Below, one piece after another: positions 51,425 to 64,000 of a stretch of 64,000 nt of DNA. A program made the position numbers and the translations under genes. The stretch lies in assembly GCA_016699405.1 (NCBI GenBank), contig CP064972.1, positions 1,519,501 to 1,583,500 on the forward strand. The letters run 5' to 3'. The DNA comes from Holophagales bacterium (GTDB taxonomy: Bacteria; Acidobacteriota; Thermoanaerobaculia; Multivoradales; JAGPDF01). Position 1 is the first letter of the stretch; each line of letters opens with the position of its first letter. The notes under the pieces were generated by a model. It made no database searches. It worked only from the letters and a program-made list of their open reading frames with translations, and was not told where the DNA came from.

Positions 51425-53100
51425 GCGTCGGGCCGGCAGGACGGATCGGCCGGCGAGCGCGGGCGCTCGCCGCCGGGCTCGGGCTGCTCGCGCTCGCCGC
51501 GTGCACCGCGCCGCCGGCGCCGAAGGAGCGGCCGCGAGCAGGGAAGGACGAGCGCCCCCCGCTCGTCGTGCTCGTCGTCGTCGACCAGATGCGGGCCGAC
51601 TACCTCGATCGGTTCGGTCCGGCCTTTCGTGGCGGCTTCGCCCGTCTGCTCGCCGAGGGTGCGGTCTTCACCGAAGCGGCGCACGCCCACGGCGTCACCC
51701 ACACGGCGGCCGGGCACGCCTCGATCGTCACCGGTCGATTCCCGGCGCACACCGGCATCGTCGCCAACACCTGGTACGACCGGACGGGGCATCGGGAGGC
51801 GTATTCGGCCACCGACGACGAGGACGTCGCCTCCCCGGCACGGTTGATCGGCGACGCGCTCGGCGACTGGATGAAACGGGCCGACGAGCGCTCGCGCGTC
51901 GTCACCGCGTCAGCCAAGGACCGCACCGCGGTGCTGCTCGGCGGCCGGCGTCCGGATGCGGCCTACTGGTTCGACGGCGCGAAGGGACGATTCCGGACGA
52001 GCCCCTACTACGCCCGGCGGATGCCGAGCTGGTTCGCGGCGTTCGAGACGAGGGCCGGCGCCCGCACCTACTTCGCCCGCGCCTGGGAGCCGCTGCCGCT
52101 CCCGGCCGGGGTCGATCGGGCGTCACTCGGCGTCGTCCGGGTCGACACCGGCGCCTTCGCCAGCGGATTCCCCCACCTTCTCGGCGGCCTCCAGCCTTCG
52201 CCCAGCAAGGGGTTCTTCACCGAGGTCGGCGAGTCGCCCTGGATCGACGAGATGCTCGCCGGGCTGGCCGACGAGCTGGTGGAGCACCACGAGCTCGGTG
52301 CGGATGAGGTCCCGGACCTGCTGGGACTGTCGTTCTCGGCGCTCGACTTCGTCGGCCATGACTACGGACCGCAGAGTGCCGAGGCGCTCGATGTCCTGGT
52401 GCGCGTCGATCGCCTGCTCGGGAAGCTCTTCGAACGGCTCGACGCTCGTCTCGGGCGCGGTCGCTATCTCGTGGCCCTCACCGCGGATCACGGCGTGGCG
52501 CCGTTGCCGGAAGCTTCGGGCGGCGTCGATCGCCGCGTCGGAGTGGCCGAGGCGCTCTGCTTCCAGCGGGTCGAGGGCGAGCTGACGAAACGCCACGGCG
52601 GACAGGGCTGGTTCGAATGGGGGCTGTATCTCGACTCGGGCACCGTCGCCAAGGCGGGACTGCAGCGCCCGGCGGTGGCCGCCGAGGCCGCCGCGCTGCT
52701 GGCCGCCTGCCCGGGAGTGGAGCGGGTGCTCACCGCGAGCGAGGTCGCCGACCCGGCGGCACTCACCCCTGCCGGCGCCGCGGCCGACCCGGTGCGTGCG
52801 GCCTACGCCCGCAGCTTCCGTGCGGAACGCAGCCCGGACCTCTTCGTCCACTGGCAGGAGCACGTCGTGGCGAGCCTCGGCACCGGCACGACTCACCACG
52901 GGGCGTGGCCGTTCGAGCGCCGGGTGCCGCTGATCTTCGCCGGCCCCGGAGTGGCTGCCGGACGGCACGACGAAGCCGTCTGGACGGTCGACGTGGCGCC
53001 CACCCTGGCCACCCTGCTCGGCGTGCCGGTCCCGTCCGGCCTGGACGGGGTCGACCGGGCGGCCTCGCTCGCCTCCCGCCCCGGCGTTTCCGCTCGCTGA
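51421..53100 (+). CDS. Alkaline phosphatase superfamily lipoprotein (PafA-like)
   Basis: Encodes 559 residues from GTG 51421, overlapping the previous stop as GTGA. A lipobox ends at the cysteine of 'LLALAACTAPP', so the protein is lipid-anchored. Superfamily motifs: metal site 'VVVDQMRADYLDRFGPAF', nucleophile threonine in 'HGVTHTAAGHASIVTG', 'SALDFVGHDYGP', and 'ALTADHGVAPLPE'. Phosphatase or phosphodiesterase activity in the periplasm is expected. Its place in a three-gene overlapping unit with the M16 pair suggests joint handling of exported peptides or phosphate esters, but this is inference. Confidence 0.9.
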   Translation: MSVGPAGRIGRRARALAAGLGLLALAACTAPPAPKERPRAGKDERPPLVVLVVVDQMRADYLDRFGPAFRGGFARLLAEGAVFTEAAHAHGVTHTAAGHASIVTGRFPAHTGIVANTWYDRTGHREAYSATDDEDVASPARLIGDALGDWMKRADERSRVVTASAKDRTAVLLGGRRPDAAYWFDGAKGRFRTSPYYARRMPSWFAAFETRAGARTYFARAWEPLPLPAGVDRASLGVVRVDTGAFASGFPHLLGGLQPSPSKGFFTEVGESPWIDEMLAGLADELVEHHELGADEVPDLLGLSFSALDFVGHDYGPQSAEALDVLVRVDRLLGKLFERLDARLGRGRYLVALTADHGVAPLPEASGGVDRRVGVAEALCFQRVEGELTKRHGGQGWFEWGLYLDSGTVAKAGLQRPAVAAEAAALLAACPGVERVLTASEVADPAALTPAGAAADPVRAAYARSFRAERSPDLFVHWQEHVVASLGTGTTHHGAWPFERRVPLIFAGPGVAAGRHDEAVWTVDVAPTLATLLGVPVPSGLDGVDRAASLASRPGVSAR

Positions 53101-53120
53101 CGCCGAGCCGGCCGCGCGCG

Positions 53121-53141
53121 CCACCCCACGGCGTGGGGCGG
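53121..53141 (+). terminator. Hairpin after the M16-phosphatase operon
   Basis: CCACCCCAC and GTGGGGCGG pair around a three-base loop with one mismatch, 20 bases beyond the phosphatase stop. No T-run follows. It might separate this operon from the sigma-54 activator gene starting at 53196. Confidence 0.35.
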
Positions 53142-53195
53142 ATCGCCGTCCGGCAGGAGTAGGATCGGGCCAACCGAAGCCTTTCCGAGCTCGAG

Positions 53196-54650
<1,455 letters not shown>

Positions 54651-54728
54651 TCCCCCCCGAGCGCCCTTTGCCTCCCGCCCGCCGGGGTGGGGTCGAGGGG
54701 GGTGGCGCGTGTTAGAACGGTTCTCCAC

Positions 54729-54749
54729 CCGGGACGCATCCCGGAGGAG
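54729..54749 (+). promoter_or_regulatory. Small hairpin touching the ribosome-binding site of nifJ
   Basis: CCGGGA (54729-54734), a four-base loop, TCCCGG (54739-54744). The 3' arm ends in the GG that opens the GGAGGAG ribosome-binding site (54743-54749) of nifJ. Folding would hide two of its bases. A chance hairpin is possible in such GC-rich DNA. Confidence 0.3.
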
Positions 54750-54755
54750 CAACGC

Positions 54756-58367
<3,612 letters not shown>

Positions 58368-58378
58368 AGGAGAGCGCC

Positions 58379-59377
58379 ATGGACCTGAGGACCTCATATC
58401 TCGGACTCGAACTGGCGCACCCGCTGATGCCGGGCGCCTCGCCGCTGGTCGACGATCTCGACACCGTCCGCCGTCTCGAGGACGCCGGGGCGTCGGCGAT
58501 CGTCATGCACTCCCTGTTCGAAGAGCAGCTCACCGGCGAGATGCTCGCCACCCACGCCGCCATCGACGGGCAGAGCGACTCGTTTGCCGAGGCCCTCTCC
58601 TTCCTGCCCAGCCCGAGCGACTTCCGGCTCGGCCCGGAGGAGTATCTCGAGCAGATCCGCAAGGTGAAGCAGGCGGTCAAGGTGCCGGTGATCGCCTCGC
58701 TCAACGGGACGACGCTCGGCGGCTGGCTCGCTTACGCCCGGATGATGGAGGAGGCGGGAGCCGACGCACTCGAGCTCAACGTCTACCAGCTCGCCACCGA
58801 TCCAGAAGAGACGAGCCAGTCGATCGAGCGCCGCACCCTGGCGATGGTGCGGGCGGTGGCCGGCGCGGTGATGATCCCGGTGGCGGTGAAGCTCTCGCCG
58901 TTCTACACCTCGATCGCCAACTTCGCCACGCAGATCGAAGAGGCCGGGGCCGACGGCCTCGTGCTGTTCAACCGCTTCTACCAGCCGGACGTCGACATCG
59001 AGGAGCTGGAGGTCAAGACCGGCCTGCGTCTCTCGGACTCCTCCGAGCTGCTGTTGCGGCTGCGCTGGCTGGCCATCCTGTCGGGCAAGCTCAAGGCGTC
59101 GCTTGCCGTCACCGGTGGCGTGCACAGTGCCGTCGACGTGATCAAGGCGATCATGTGCGGCGCCGACACGGTGCAGGTGGTCTCGGCCCTGCTGCGCCAT
59201 GGGCCGTACTACCTGAAGTTCATCCTCGACGACCTGACCCGTTGGCTCGAGGAGCACGAGGTCGATTCGCTCGACGAGATTCGCGGCAACATGAGCCTCG
59301 AGCGCTGCCCCGATCCACGGCAGTTCGAGCGCACGAACTACATGAAGGTTCTGTCGAGCTGGAAGCCCGCCTGGTAG
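58379..59377 (+). CDS. Dihydroorotate dehydrogenase-like flavoprotein
   Basis: Encodes 332 residues from ATG 58379 with AAGGAG upstream. The PyrD-type barrel shows 'LGLELAHPLMPGASPLVDD', 'GADALELNVYQLA', 'VKLSPFYTSI', 'GADGLVLFNRFYQPD' and 'TGGVHSAVDVIKAIMCGADT', with FMN-phosphate-binding glycines in the last. The family is annotated as dihydroorotate dehydrogenase-like and often accompanies nifJ; it is not proven to act in pyrimidine synthesis. Eleven bases separate it from nifJ, so the two form one transcript, perhaps linking electrons from ferredoxin to another substrate. Confidence 0.9.
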   Translation: MDLRTSYLGLELAHPLMPGASPLVDDLDTVRRLEDAGASAIVMHSLFEEQLTGEMLATHAAIDGQSDSFAEALSFLPSPSDFRLGPEEYLEQIRKVKQAVKVPVIASLNGTTLGGWLAYARMMEEAGADALELNVYQLATDPEETSQSIERRTLAMVRAVAGAVMIPVAVKLSPFYTSIANFATQIEEAGADGLVLFNRFYQPDVDIEELEVKTGLRLSDSSELLLRLRWLAILSGKLKASLAVTGGVHSAVDVIKAIMCGADTVQVVSALLRHGPYYLKFILDDLTRWLEEHEVDSLDEIRGNMSLERCPDPRQFERTNYMKVLSSWKPAW

Positions 59378-59400
59378 GAGGGAAGGCGGAACGGCGGCCG

Positions 59401-59432
59401 CGGCTCCCGAGGCAGGGTGACCAGGGGAGCCG
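59401..59432 (+). terminator. Hairpin after the nifJ operon
   Basis: CGGCTCCC (59401-59408) pairs with GGGAGCCG (59425-59432) across a 16-base loop, 23 bases after the stop. No clear T-run, so a factor-independent terminator is uncertain. Confidence 0.35.
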
Positions 59433-59534
59433 GGCCTCCGCGAGGTGCGGGGGGAGGAGATTGCAGTTGTCGGATTGGGCAAGGGCGGCTAGGGTCGCGT
59501 CAGGCGGCCAGCCGCCCTTCCCGTTCTTGCGTCC

Positions 59535-61424
59535 ATGGGATTCGTCCTCGCTCGCGCCCTCGTCTTCGCCGCCCTGGCTCTCGTCCTCGGGATGCTCGGG
59601 TCGGCGATCGACCGGCTGAGCGGCCGGCGGATTCCTCTCCCCGCGCCGCGCGCCGCCGGCCAGCTCCTCCTCGGCACGTTGGTCGCCACGGCACTCCTCT
59701 TCGGCCTCGCGGCCGGTGGAACCCTTTCGCGGGTCGCGGTCCTGCTCCTGGCCGCGGTAGCCGTCGCGTCCTGGGCCGCGTGTCGTCTCTTCGTCCGGGC
59801 GCCGATTTCGACCGGGAGCCCGGCGTCGGCTGGAGCGGATCGCTGGAGCCTGCCGGCGCGCGCCGCGGCGGTCCTCGTCGCCGCGCTGTTTGCCGGCCTC
59901 TTCCTCGAGGCGCTCAACCCCTACCCGGCGTGGGACGCACAGGTCTACCACCTCACGCTGCCGAAGCTCTGGCTGGCGGCCGGCGGCTTCGTCCGCGTGC
60001 CGTTCAACGTCTACTCCAACTGGCCCTCGAACTTCCAGCTCCTCTTCGCCGCGGCGATCGCCGCGGGGGACGCGCTCGTCGCCACCCTGCTTCACTGGGG
60101 TGCGGCGCTGCTCCTGGTGGTGCTGCTCTGGCACCATGCGGAGAGCCCGCGCGGCGAGCTTCCGAACGGGGAGAGGCGCGTCCTTGCCGGGTTTGCCGGC
60201 GCGATCGCTGCCATTCTCCTGCTCGCCAACGACCTGGTGCTCTTCGAGGCACGAGCGGCCTATGTCGATCTCGCCGCGGCGCTCGCACTGCTCGTCGCCT
60301 ATCTCCTCGCCGAGGAGGGGCTCGAACGGGACGGAGAGCGCGCCCACCTGCTCGCCGCCGGTGCAGCGCTCGGCTATCTTGCCGGCCTCAAGACCACCGG
60401 AGCGCTCGGTGCCGTGGCGCTCGGCGGCGTGGTGGCGATCGTCGAGCTGCGGCGCGCGGGCGGTGGGCGGGCGATGCGAGCGCTCGCGTGGCTGGCGCTG
60501 CCGGCGTGTGCTCTCCTCCTCCCCTGGCTCGTCCGCTCGGCCGTGCAGACCGGCAACCCGTTCTACCCGCTCTTCTGGGAGCGCTTCGGCGGGCCGGAGT
60601 GGAGCTCCGATCTGGCGACTCGTCTCGCGCAGTGGCAGCGGTCGATCGGCATGGGGCGCGAGCCGCTCGACTACTTCCTCCTTCCGTGGCGTGTGGTGAC
60701 CCAGGGCGACGCCGGCTACGACCACTTCGACGGGCGGCTCGGTCCACTCTGGCTCGCCCTGCTGCCCCTCGCCGTTGGGCAGGCGCACCGCCGCCGCGTC
60801 CGCCGGCCGCTCGCCGTGGCGGCTCTCGCCTTCGCGTTCTGGGCGGCGAGCGCCCAGCAGCTCCGCTTCCTGTTGCCCGCTCTCGCGCTGGCGGCGCTCG
60901 CTTGCGGCCGCGCGGTGGCGCTCCTGCTCGGCGGGATCGACCGGCGCGCCACTCGCCACGCCGTCGCCACGCTCCTGGGGCTCGTCGCGCTCGCCGCCCT
61001 GGTGCCGCCGGCGGCGCGCGAGCTCGCGTCGACGCCGACGCTCGCCCGGCGCTTCCTCGCCGATGGCGAGCGGGTCCTGGCGATGGCGGTGCCGCCGCCG
61101 TTCCGGGCGATCGAGGAGCTCACGCCGCCCGACGCGCGAGTGGCGCTCCTCAACACCAACCAGACCTACTTCTGTCCGCGCACCTGTGTCGCCGACAGCT
61201 TCTTCGAGGCGTCGCAGCTCGCCGCGGCGCTCGGTTCGGCAACCGACGCGGCCGGTGCCCGCGAGCGCTTCGCCGCGCTCGGCGTGACGCACCTGCTCGT
61301 CGACGCCCGTCCGCGCGGCATCGAGTGGTCGCCCGGCGTCGTCGCGCTCGTCGCCGACCGCACGCGCGCCGATCCGCTCTGGATCTCGCCGGACGGTCGC
61401 TTCACCCTCCTTGGGCTACGCTGA
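59535..61424 (+). CDS. Polytopic membrane protein, GT-C glycosyltransferase-like (I)
   Basis: Encodes 629 residues from ATG 59535. It has about 12 hydrophobic segments, the first at the very N-terminus ('ARALVFAALALVLGMLGSAI'). The first large outer loop contains 'NPYPAWDAQVYHLTLPKLW', placing an aspartate like the catalytic acid of GT-C enzymes (ArnT/PMT type). The C-terminal 130 residues are soluble ('PPDARVALLNTNQTYFCPRT'). It would transfer a sugar from a polyprenyl carrier on the outer face of the membrane, but this is inferred from layout. A second protein of similar kind follows directly. Confidence 0.75.
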   Translation: MGFVLARALVFAALALVLGMLGSAIDRLSGRRIPLPAPRAAGQLLLGTLVATALLFGLAAGGTLSRVAVLLLAAVAVASWAACRLFVRAPISTGSPASAGADRWSLPARAAAVLVAALFAGLFLEALNPYPAWDAQVYHLTLPKLWLAAGGFVRVPFNVYSNWPSNFQLLFAAAIAAGDALVATLLHWGAALLLVVLLWHHAESPRGELPNGERRVLAGFAGAIAAILLLANDLVLFEARAAYVDLAAALALLVAYLLAEEGLERDGERAHLLAAGAALGYLAGLKTTGALGAVALGGVVAIVELRRAGGGRAMRALAWLALPACALLLPWLVRSAVQTGNPFYPLFWERFGGPEWSSDLATRLAQWQRSIGMGREPLDYFLLPWRVVTQGDAGYDHFDGRLGPLWLALLPLAVGQAHRRRVRRPLAVAALAFAFWAASAQQLRFLLPALALAALACGRAVALLLGGIDRRATRHAVATLLGLVALAALVPPAARELASTPTLARRFLADGERVLAMAVPPPFRAIEELTPPDARVALLNTNQTYFCPRTCVADSFFEASQLAAALGSATDAAGARERFAALGVTHLLVDARPRGIEWSPGVVALVADRTRADPLWISPDGRFTLLGLR

Positions 61425-61428
61425 CCTC

Positions 61429-63072
61429 GTGCCGCTCGCTCCCGCACGCCGCCACGACCTCGCCGCGCTCGTGCTGATCGCCGCGCTCTGGGCGACGGCG
61501 TTCCCGGCGCTGTCGAGCGTCAACGTGACCTGGGACGAAGCGCTCGGCGATCTCTTCTTCGGCGGTCGCACCTTCTCCTACTTCACCACCTTCGACGCGC
61601 GCTACCTCGACTTCGCGCACGACATCGCGCCGGTTGCCGGATTCCCCGATCTCGGTTCGTCGCCGTTCCGCTCGCGGCCGTGGGAGTACTACCCGTTCGC
61701 CGACGCGCTCGGCGCGGCAAGCTCGGTCTTCTGGTCGGGTGCGCTCGGACAGCTCGACCCGTTCGACGGCTTCCATGCCGTCAATCTGCTCTTCGCCTCG
61801 TTGCTCGTCGCGGCCTTCGTTCCTTTCCTCGCCCGACGCTTCGGCCTCGCCGTGGCGCTCGCCGCGACGCTGCTGCTCCTCACTGCGCCGCGCCTCGCCG
61901 CCGACCTGCTCGCCAACACGAAGGACTATCCGTCGATGGTGCTGTTCAGCGTCGCGCTCGTCGCCTTCGAGTCGGCGCGCGAACGAGGGTCGACCGCCGG
62001 GCTCCTCGGTGCGGGAGCGCTTGCTGCGCTGGCGCTGGCGACCAAGGCGAATGCGGTCTTCTTGCCGTTCGTCGTCCTCGGCGTGGTCGCCTGGGAGCGC
62101 GGCGGCACAGCGTGGCGCGGCCGGAAGGGGCCGCTTGCGCTCGCCCTGGCGGGTGCCGCGCTGCTCGCCGTGGCGCTCTTCGTCGCTCTCTGGCCGTATC
62201 TGTGGCCGGCACCGCTTGCCCGGCTGCTCGAGCACGCGCGCTATCTCGCCTTCCGCGGTGCGGCGATGCGACCCGAGAGCGCCATCTCGCCGCTGGCGGC
62301 GATCGCGCTCACCACGCCGCTGCCCTGGCTACTGGCCGTGGCGTTGGGCGTCGTTCCGACCTGGCAAGCCGCGCGTCGCGGAACGCCCGGGGCCCGCCTC
62401 CTGGTGGTCTGGATCGCCGTCGTGCTGGTGCGACTGCAACTGCCCGGTGCCGTCAATTTCGACGGCGTTCGCCACTTCCTCGAGATCTTCCCGGCGCTCG
62501 CGGCGGTCGGCGGCCTCGGTCTCGTGTGGGCCGGACAGCGGTTGGCGGCGGCAGCACCGCGCACCGCGCGTGTCGCCCCGGTGGCGCTGCTCGCCGTGCC
62601 TCTCCTCGCGCAGGGCGCGGTGCTCGTCGCCGTCCACCCGTTCGGTATCGCCTACTGGAACGAGCTTGCCGGCGGTCTCGGCGGAGCGCAGGCACGCGGC
62701 CTGCCGCAGGCGGGGGACTACTGGGGGCTGAGCTACCGGCAGGGGATGGCCTGGCTCGCCGACCACGCCGAGCCCGGCGCGGCGGTGGCGGTGCCGATCG
62801 CCGAGCACGCGGTGCGCCTGGTCGCCCCGTGGCGGCTGCGACCCGATCTGCAGCTCCTGCCGATGACCAGCCCGGCGCGACCGGAGATCCCGCCGCGCCG
62901 GATGGAGCAGCTGCGCGAGCTCGCGGCGGGACGAACGGTCTACGTGATGACGGTGCGGCGCGACGACTGGGACAACGCGCTCACCCGGGAGTGCCGCGAG
63001 CGCCTCCGCCCGGAGGTCGAGTGGACCCTCCAGGGCGGATCGGTCCTGGCGATCTACCGCTATCGACCGTGA
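61429..63072 (+). CDS. Polytopic membrane protein, GT-C glycosyltransferase-like (II)
   Basis: Encodes 547 residues if it starts at GTG 61429, just past the previous stop; TTG at 61411 would add six residues and overlap it. Neither has a clear ribosome-binding site, so re-initiation is likely. After the first helix comes 'VTWDEALGDLFFGGRTFSYF', with the DE pair typical of the GT-C catalytic loop. About ten more hydrophobic segments follow, and a soluble tail ('GRTVYVMTVRRDDWDNALTR'). It probably works with the preceding gene in glycosylation of envelope components. The donor and acceptor are unknown. Confidence 0.75.
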   Translation: MPLAPARRHDLAALVLIAALWATAFPALSSVNVTWDEALGDLFFGGRTFSYFTTFDARYLDFAHDIAPVAGFPDLGSSPFRSRPWEYYPFADALGAASSVFWSGALGQLDPFDGFHAVNLLFASLLVAAFVPFLARRFGLAVALAATLLLLTAPRLAADLLANTKDYPSMVLFSVALVAFESARERGSTAGLLGAGALAALALATKANAVFLPFVVLGVVAWERGGTAWRGRKGPLALALAGAALLAVALFVALWPYLWPAPLARLLEHARYLAFRGAAMRPESAISPLAAIALTTPLPWLLAVALGVVPTWQAARRGTPGARLLVVWIAVVLVRLQLPGAVNFDGVRHFLEIFPALAAVGGLGLVWAGQRLAAAAPRTARVAPVALLAVPLLAQGAVLVAVHPFGIAYWNELAGGLGGAQARGLPQAGDYWGLSYRQGMAWLADHAEPGAAVAVPIAEHAVRLVAPWRLRPDLQLLPMTSPARPEIPPRRMEQLRELAAGRTVYVMTVRRDDWDNALTRECRERLRPEVEWTLQGGSVLAIYRYRP

Positions 63073-63097
63073 GCGGCCCGCCGCGGCGGCGCGACGT

Positions 63098-63592
63098 TCA
63101 GCTCTTCGGCGCTTCGGCGTCGGGGATCCGCAGCACCTGCCCCGGGTAGATCTTGTCCGGGTTGTCGAGCATCGGCTTGTTGGCCTCGAAGATCTTCGGA
63201 TAGGCACTCGCCTTGCCGTAGAACTTCTTGGCGATCGCCGACAGGGTGTCGCCGCGTTCGACGGTGTAGAAGACGGCGGGCGGCGCGCTCGCTGCGACCT
63301 CCATCTGGTCGTCGACCTGGGCGACCCCTTCGACGTTGCCGACCGCGAGGACGACCTTCTCGCGCACCGCCTGCGAGGCCGCCTTGCCGCGCACGGTGAC
63401 CTTCGCCCCGGCGACCTCGATCGCCAGTCCGTCGACCTCGAGCCCGAGACCGCGGACGAGCTGGGCGAGCCCTTCGGCGCGACGGGCGTCCTTGACCCGC
63501 TGGAACGCCTCGGGAGTGACCTGCGGTTGCGGGGTCGGCTCGGGGACGTCGAGCTTCTTGCCCTTGCCGAGGATGAAATCGAAGAGACCCAT
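63098..63592 (-). CDS. BON-LysM protein (Kbp/YgaU-like)
   Basis: Encodes 164 residues from ATG 63592 behind GGAGGAAA. The start 'MGLFDFILGKGKKLD' is characteristic of this family. A BON domain follows ('LGLEVDGLAIEVAGAKVTVR', 'VVLAVGNVEGVAQVDDQM'), then a LysM domain ('YTVERGDTLSAIAKKFYGK', 'IFEANKPMLDNPDKIYPGQV'). No signal peptide is visible, as in E. coli Kbp, a cytosolic potassium-binding protein. It converges on the GT-C gene. Assignment to the family is strong; potassium binding is inherited from the E. coli member. Confidence 0.92.
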   Translation of the reverse strand: MGLFDFILGKGKKLDVPEPTPQPQVTPEAFQRVKDARRAEGLAQLVRGLGLEVDGLAIEVAGAKVTVRGKAASQAVREKVVLAVGNVEGVAQVDDQMEVAASAPPAVFYTVERGDTLSAIAKKFYGKASAYPKIFEANKPMLDNPDKIYPGQVLRIPDAEAPKS

Positions 63593-63745
63593 GGTTTCCT
63601 CCGGATTCGAGTAACCGTCGCGTGGCGAGCGGCGCGAGGGGTGTTGGTCTATTCTGGACCAGCGGCGCCTGACGACACCACTGCCGGGCTCGGCGGCCTG
63701 ATGTTCCGGGTGCTTCACGCGTCGCGCTGTCGGCTGGGAGGATCG

Positions 63746-64000
63746 ATGCCCGAGCTGCCCGATCTCACCGTCTACGTCGAGGCGATCGCCCACCGCCTGG
63801 CCGGAGCGACCTGCCTCGGGGTGCGCATCGGAAACCCCTTTCTGCTGCGGACGGTGGCCCCGCCCCCCGCGGCGGCGGCCGGACGGCGCGTCGTGGGCGT
63901 GCGGCGTGTCGGCAAGCGAGTCGTGCTGGCGTTCGAGGACGATCTCTTCCTGGTCATCCACTTGATGATCGCCGGGCGGCTGCACTGGAAAGTGAAACCG
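63746..64000 (+). CDS. Fpg/Nei-family DNA glycosylase (partial)
   Basis: The first 85 residues from ATG 63746, running off the right edge. The mature N-terminus after Met removal is PELPDLTVYVEAI, giving the catalytic proline-2 and glutamate-3 of formamidopyrimidine-DNA glycosylases. Beta strands with 'VGVRRVGKRVVLAFEDD' (catalytic lysine position) and 'LVIHLMIAGRLHW' follow the family pattern. The second half, including helix-two-turn-helix and zinc finger, is outside the window, so Fpg and Nei cannot be told apart. The variant PELPDLTVY start differs from classic MPELPEVE. Confidence 0.9.
   Translation, partial: MPELPDLTVYVEAIAHRLAGATCLGVRIGNPFLLRTVAPPPAAAAGRRVVGVRRVGKRVVLAFEDDLFLVIHLMIAGRLHWKVKP

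Noticed and set aside
54651..54755. Sigma-54 promoter upstream of nifJ
   Set aside because: A TGGCGCG element is present, but the matching -12 GC at the needed spacing is absent.

Overview
The window is GC-rich DNA from a Gram-negative bacterium. The gene set suggests Acidobacteriota, perhaps near Thermoanaerobaculia: a NifJ-type pyruvate:ferredoxin oxidoreductase, an acyl-CoA-binding protein, a kinase/sigma-54-activator fusion, many secreted beta-repeat proteins, and a C-terminal 'FWFF...N.E..VK.LDG' domain I associate with that phylum. This assignment is inference; no rRNA or ribosomal protein gene is present.

Left flank (1-7180): a partial thioredoxin-like gene, hflX, a 1746-residue kinase-ATPase-TPR-GAF-sigma54-Fis regulator, and tRNA-Ala(GGC) with its own promoter and hairpin terminator.

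Island (about 7182-25079): the last 45 bases of the tRNA gene plus about 114 bases downstream recur as an imperfect 159-bp direct repeat at 25080-25238, so an element of about 17.9 kb sits in the tRNA gene. Just inside its left end lies a decayed tyrosine recombinase (5' part lost, in-frame amber). The core is plasmid-like: repA of the RepA_C family, at least five iterons on a roughly 22-bp phase, a DnaA-box match, a polypyrimidine tract, three overlapping small genes upstream of repA, and a divergent XRE regulator with a palindromic operator candidate. Cargo includes a VapBC pair, a 967-residue secreted protein with pseudomurein-binding-like repeats, a 16-repeat beta-propeller protein, a carboxypeptidase-regulatory-like secreted protein, and a pseudogene broken by an 11-bp tandem duplication. 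I read it as an integrated, now probably immobile plasmid.

Right of the island (25239-64000) is ordinary chromosome: an esterase, pdxB and a truncated EEP-family gene; a kelch surface protein; a methyltransferase-GT4-GT2 operon divergent from two radical SAM genes; a 1378-residue membrane protein; a cyclase; acyl-CoA-binding protein; an EamA transporter; a FIST protein with a hybrid histidine kinase; an Omp85-like outer-membrane protein; two overlapping M16 peptidases followed by a phosphatase lipoprotein; an NtrC-class regulator; nifJ with a PyrD-like partner; two GT-C-type membrane proteins; a BON-LysM protein; and the start of an Fpg/Nei glycosylase.

Coordinates were worked out by hand from the printed sequence. 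Family names come from motif recognition, with no database search.
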